Shown: one piece after another, positions 61,284 to 64,000 of the stretch
How positions within the stretch are numbered: position 1 is the first letter of the stretch
Layout of the letters: the number at the start of each line of letters is the position of its first letter
Made by a program: the position numbers and the translations under genes
Notes under the pieces: model-generated
The model's input: only the letters and a program-made list of their open reading frames with translations
Databases searched by the model: none
What the model was told of the DNA's origin: nothing
DNA from: Pseudomonas orientalis
Lineage (GTDB): Bacteria > Pseudomonadota > Gammaproteobacteria > Pseudomonadales > Pseudomonadaceae
DNA length: 64,000 bases
Direction: 5' to 3'
NCBI RefSeq assembly: GCF_002934065.1
Contig: NZ_CP018049.1
Coordinates: 53,501-117,500 of the forward strand

Positions 61284-61714
61284 GTCAAATCTCCTGCATG
61301 ATCTTTTTGCTTTTGATCTTTTTGTAAAAAGGCCAGTGCGCCGTGAGTGGCGCAACTGGGGCGGCCGATCAGCACGATCCCGCTGAAATGACAGCGGGGC
61401 GCGGCATTTTGCAGGCGAACTTTACGGCCTTCAAGGGATTATGACGGGTGACGAAAAATTAACTACAAGTCACCCTGTGACTGATTGTCGCAATGTGCCG
61501 AAATAACCTCTTTAAATACAAGCAATTAAAGGCTTGTAGGCGGTAACGCGCGGTTTTTTAATCGTCGGCGTGAATAGTCGGTTATTGAACCGTAATAGTC
61601 GCTGCAAGCCTTATCATTCATGGCTTTGCGCTCCTTTTTTGTTCAACAGATACAGTCTGTTTAAATGCGACATCCGCGTATATCTGTAGTGCTTTGATTT
61701 AGTTGACTACAAGG
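61284..61714. other. Gap between the LysR gene and pntAA
   Basis: This 431-base region holds the pnt promoter. Inverted repeats: GGGTGAC (61446-61452) with GTCACCC (61469-61475), the latter also pairing with GTGAC just after it; and TACAAGC (61517-61523) with GCTTGTA (61532-61538). The AT-rich zone at 61500-61560 fits a promoter. No reading frame is convincing. Confidence 0.55.
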
Positions 61715-62641
61715 TCAGTAAGTGGGGGGTTGGCCTTGGGTGTCGGGGTTGTAGCGCCGAGATTGCTCGATGAGCCAATCGCGGAACGCATGCAGGGACG
61801 CGGATTTGACCTTTCGTTCCGGAATCATCAGGTAATACGCCTTATCGCTGGGCAGGGTTTGGTGGCTCGCGATCACCAGGTGCTGCTCTTTCAACTCTCG
61901 CTGGATCAGGAAGGGTGGGATCAGCGCAATGCCCATGTCATGCATTGCCGCCTGGGACAACATTGAGAATAGCTCGTAACGCGGGCCTGTCATGTCGCGG
62001 GGAACGCTCATCTGCTGGGCGTTGAACCACTGACGCCAGGCGTAAGGGCGCGTTGTCTGCTGCAAGAGCGGCAGGTCGGCCATTTCCTGGGGGGTAAAGT
62101 ACGCGCGGTCGCCGAGTAAGCGTGGGCTGCACACGGGGACGGGGTTTTCCCCCATTAGCCTATGGGATTCGGTGCCGGACCAGTCGGCATCACCGAAATA
62201 GATCGCAGCGTCGAACTCGGTGTCGGCAAACAGGAAGGGGCGCGTGCGGTTGGTCAGGTTGACCGTCACTTCCGGGTGCCGCTGTTGAAAGTCCTTCAGG
62301 CGCGGGATCAGCCATTGGGTGCCGAAAGTCGGTACCACGGCCAGTTCGATGACATTCGCGCCCTGCTGGCCCATGACTGAAAGGGTGTCGCGTTCTACTG
62401 CATCCAGTTGCGTTGCCACCCTGCGGCTATAAGACAGCCCCGCCTCGGTCAGCTTTACCCCGCGCCGCGAGCGTCGAAACAGTTCGACACTCAAAAATTC
62501 TTCAAGGCTGGCGATCTGTCGGCAAATCGCGCCTTGAGTGATGGAAAGCTCCTGTGCCGCCTTGGTGAAGCTCTTATGACGGGCGGCTGCTTCGAAACTG
62601 ATAAGCGCGGTAGTGCTGGGGATTTTCCTGCGCATGTACAT
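61715..62641 (-). CDS. gcdR: LysR family regulator, probable GcdR
   Basis: Regulator of 308 residues. The N-terminal winged HTH is ALISFEAAARHKSFTKAAQELSITQGAICRQIASLE, followed by the effector domain (VIELAVVPTFGTQWLIPRL onward). It is divergent from gcdH with a 152-base gap, the arrangement of GcdR with glutaryl-CoA dehydrogenase in P. aeruginosa and P. putida. The likely effector is glutarate. The start at 62641 has GAGGAC just upstream; ATGs at 62635 or a GTG at 62650 are alternatives. Confidence 0.85.
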   Translation of the reverse strand: MYMRRKIPSTTALISFEAAARHKSFTKAAQELSITQGAICRQIASLEEFLSVELFRRSRRGVKLTEAGLSYSRRVATQLDAVERDTLSVMGQQGANVIELAVVPTFGTQWLIPRLKDFQQRHPEVTVNLTNRTRPFLFADTEFDAAIYFGDADWSGTESHRLMGENPVPVCSPRLLGDRAYFTPQEMADLPLLQQTTRPYAWRQWFNAQQMSVPRDMTGPRYELFSMLSQAAMHDMGIALIPPFLIQRELKEQHLVIASHQTLPSDKAYYLMIPERKVKSASLHAFRDWLIEQSRRYNPDTQGQPPTY

Positions 62642-62793
62642 TGTCCTCACATATAAGGCGCTTTTTTGGCCTTGTCAGGCGTTACGAAGTGAGAAATTAG
62701 CACAACCCCATGCAGAAACCTCGTTTGCCCTCGGCGTCGCCCCGGCCTAGTCTGCCTGTACGACGTTTTGATTGTTTTCGTGAGGACTTATTC

Positions 62794-63975
62794 ATGGCTG
62801 GCAAGGCAAGCTTCAACTGGATCGATCCGCTGCTGCTGGATCAACAGCTCACCGAAGAAGAGCGCATGGTGCGCGACAGTGCCGAGCAGTTTGCTCGGGA
62901 CAAGTTGGCGCCCCGTGTGCTTGAAGCTTTCCGTCATGAAAAGACCGACCCCGCGATCTTCCGCGAGATGGGCGAAACCGGCTTGCTGGGGGCCATGATT
63001 CCCGAGCAATACGGTGGCAGTGGCTTGAACTACGTCAGCTATGGGTTGATTGCCCGTGAAGTCGAGCGTGTCGATTCCGGTTATCGCTCGATGATGAGTG
63101 TGCAGTCCTCATTGGTCATGGTGCCGATCAATGAATTCGGCACCGAAGCGCAAAAGCAAAAGTACCTGCCGAAACTGGCCTCCGGCGAATGGATCGGCTG
63201 CTTCGGTCTCACCGAGCCCAATCACGGTTCTGATCCAGGCGCGATGATTACCCGTGCGCGCAAAGTGGAAGGCGGTTACAGCCTGACCGGCGCGAAGATG
63301 TGGATCACCAACAGCCCGATCGCCGACGTGTTTGTGGTGTGGGGCAAGGACGACGCCGGCGACATCCGCGGTTTTGTACTGGAGAAGGGCTGGAAAGGCC
63401 TGAGTGCTCCGGCGATTCACGGCAAGGTCGGTTTGCGGGCGTCCATTACGGGCGAAATTGTCATGGACAACGTGTTTGTGCCCGAAGAGAACATCTTTCC
63501 GGACGTGCGTGGCTTGAAAGGTCCGTTTACTTGCCTGAACTCGGCGCGATACGGCATCTCCTGGGGCGCGCTGGGGGCTGCGGAGTTCTGCTGGCATACC
63601 GCGCGCCAGTACACCCTTGATCGTCATCAGTTTGGTCGCCCGTTGGCGGCGACGCAGTTGATCCAGAAAAAGCTGGCCGACATGCAGACCGAGATCACGT
63701 TGGCGCTGCAAGGTTGTCTGCGCCTGGGGCGGATGAAAGATGAGGGAACGGCGGCGGTTGAGATTACTTCGATCATGAAGCGCAACTCATGTGGTAAGTC
63801 TCTGGATATCGCGCGCATGGCCCGGGACATGCTGGGCGGCAACGGCATTTCCGACGAGTTCGGGGTGGCGCGTCATCTGGTCAACCTGGAAGTGGTCAAC
63901 ACCTATGAAGGTACGCATGACGTGCATGCCTTGATCCTGGGGCGCGCGCAAACCGGTCTTCAGGCCTTCTATTAA
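62794..63975 (+). CDS. gcdH: Glutaryl-CoA dehydrogenase
   Basis: FAD enzyme of 393 residues that oxidises and decarboxylates glutaryl-CoA to crotonyl-CoA in lysine and glutarate breakdown. The acyl-CoA dehydrogenase motifs [23 protein letters not shown] and [11 protein letters not shown] are present, and the catalytic base is E372 in [10 protein letters not shown]. The start follows GTGAGGACTTATTC. The next gene begins 13 bases downstream, so the two form an operon activated by the divergent LysR protein (inference). Confidence 0.95.
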   Translation: MAGKASFNWIDPLLLDQQLTEEERMVRDSAEQFARDKLAPRVLEAFRHEKTDPAIFREMGETGLLGAMIPEQYGGSGLNYVSYGLIAREVERVDSGYRSMMSVQSSLVMVPINEFGTEAQKQKYLPKLASGEWIGCFGLTEPNHGSDPGAMITRARKVEGGYSLTGAKMWITNSPIADVFVVWGKDDAGDIRGFVLEKGWKGLSAPAIHGKVGLRASITGEIVMDNVFVPEENIFPDVRGLKGPFTCLNSARYGISWGALGAAEFCWHTARQYTLDRHQFGRPLAATQLIQKKLADMQTEITLALQGCLRLGRMKDEGTAAVEITSIMKRNSCGKSLDIARMARDMLGGNGISDEFGVARHLVNLEVVNTYEGTHDVHALILGRAQTGLQAFY

Positions 63976-63988
63976 TAGGAGCACGGAC

Positions 63989-64000
63989 ATGGGCGCGCTT
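63989..64000 (+). CDS. Start of a probable CaiB/BaiF CoA-transferase, truncated by the window
   Basis: Only four codons (MGAL) are seen after AGGAGCACGGAC, a strong ribosome site. In related genomes a type III CoA-transferase that activates glutarate follows gcdH, so this is the likely identity. The sequence itself supports only a translation start. Confidence 0.5.

Noticed and set aside
1..64000. Defence island, prophage or toxin-antitoxin system
   Set aside because: Genes throughout are conserved housekeeping or envelope functions; no phage, nuclease-defence or toxin genes were recognised.

Overview
The window is chromosomal DNA from a Pseudomonas of the fluorescens group. The evidence is the high GC content, gene order matching P. 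aeruginosa blocks (PA0102-PA0113 and PA5478-PA5505, recalled from memory), Pseudomonas-restricted families (DUF2388, DUF2909, a KinB/AlgB pair, an ErsA-like sRNA), and seven copies of the REP doublet built on GTGGGAGGGGGCTTGCCCCC that is typical of P. fluorescens. I see no prophage, insertion sequence, integron, tRNA, rRNA or CRISPR array.

Layout. 1-4.9 kb: the end of a membrane dehydrogenase cytochrome c gene, a LexA-controlled radical SAM gene, a beta-carbonic anhydrase and a SulP transporter. 4.9-14.5 kb: a caa3-type cytochrome c oxidase locus (coxB, coxA, cox11, coxC) with its maturation genes (SURF1, a membrane protein with a Cys pair, heme A synthase, heme O synthase, Sco), interrupted by one antisense small membrane gene. 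14.6-19.6 kb: metNIQ methionine importer facing a large-subunit catalase katE. 19.7-23.5 kb: a lipoprotein and the zinc uptake cluster znuB-znuC-zur / znuA. 23.6-29.7 kb: thrB, a DUF2782 gene, polA, an AlgU-type promoter with an ErsA-like sRNA, engB, cytochrome c4. 29.8-34.2 kb: dsbA, an endonuclease/exonuclease/phosphatase protein, a diguanylate cyclase (DgcH-like), a lipoprotein amidase (AmpDh2-like). 34.3-38.8 kb: kinB-algB, then a sigma54-type promoter ahead of a three-gene envelope cluster ending in an Ivy lysozyme inhibitor. 39-42.2 kb: a poorly explained 0.7 kb gap with a candidate small gene, a glutamate/dicarboxylate symporter and a SpmA-SpmB-like membrane protein. 42.3-45.8 kb: a four-gene MCE (Mla-like) lipid transport operon. 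45.8-52.4 kb: DUF5924, a membrane-anchored M16 peptidase, a Na/Pi cotransporter, TerC and a CitMHS transporter. 52.8-55.8 kb: a DUF4105 protein behind three tandem DUF2388 paralogues. 56.1-58.2 kb: a DUF1127 gene and a succinyl-CoA:acetate CoA-transferase, separated by a stretch rich in CTGTAC/GTACAG sites. 58.4-61.3 kb: pntAA-pntAB-pntB transhydrogenase. 61.7-64 kb: a LysR regulator, gcdH, and the first codons of a probable CoA-transferase.

Most genes are housekeeping or envelope functions and are well explained. The parts that deserve attention are regulatory or non-coding: the SOS-box palindrome almost touching a start codon, the REP doublets (five of seven lie between convergent genes, one sits inside the cox locus), the ErsA-like sRNA, the sigma54 promoter beside algB, the CTGTAC operator field, the gap at 38.8-39.5 kb, and the DUF2388/DUF4105 array. 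I did not identify a clearly new multi-gene system.
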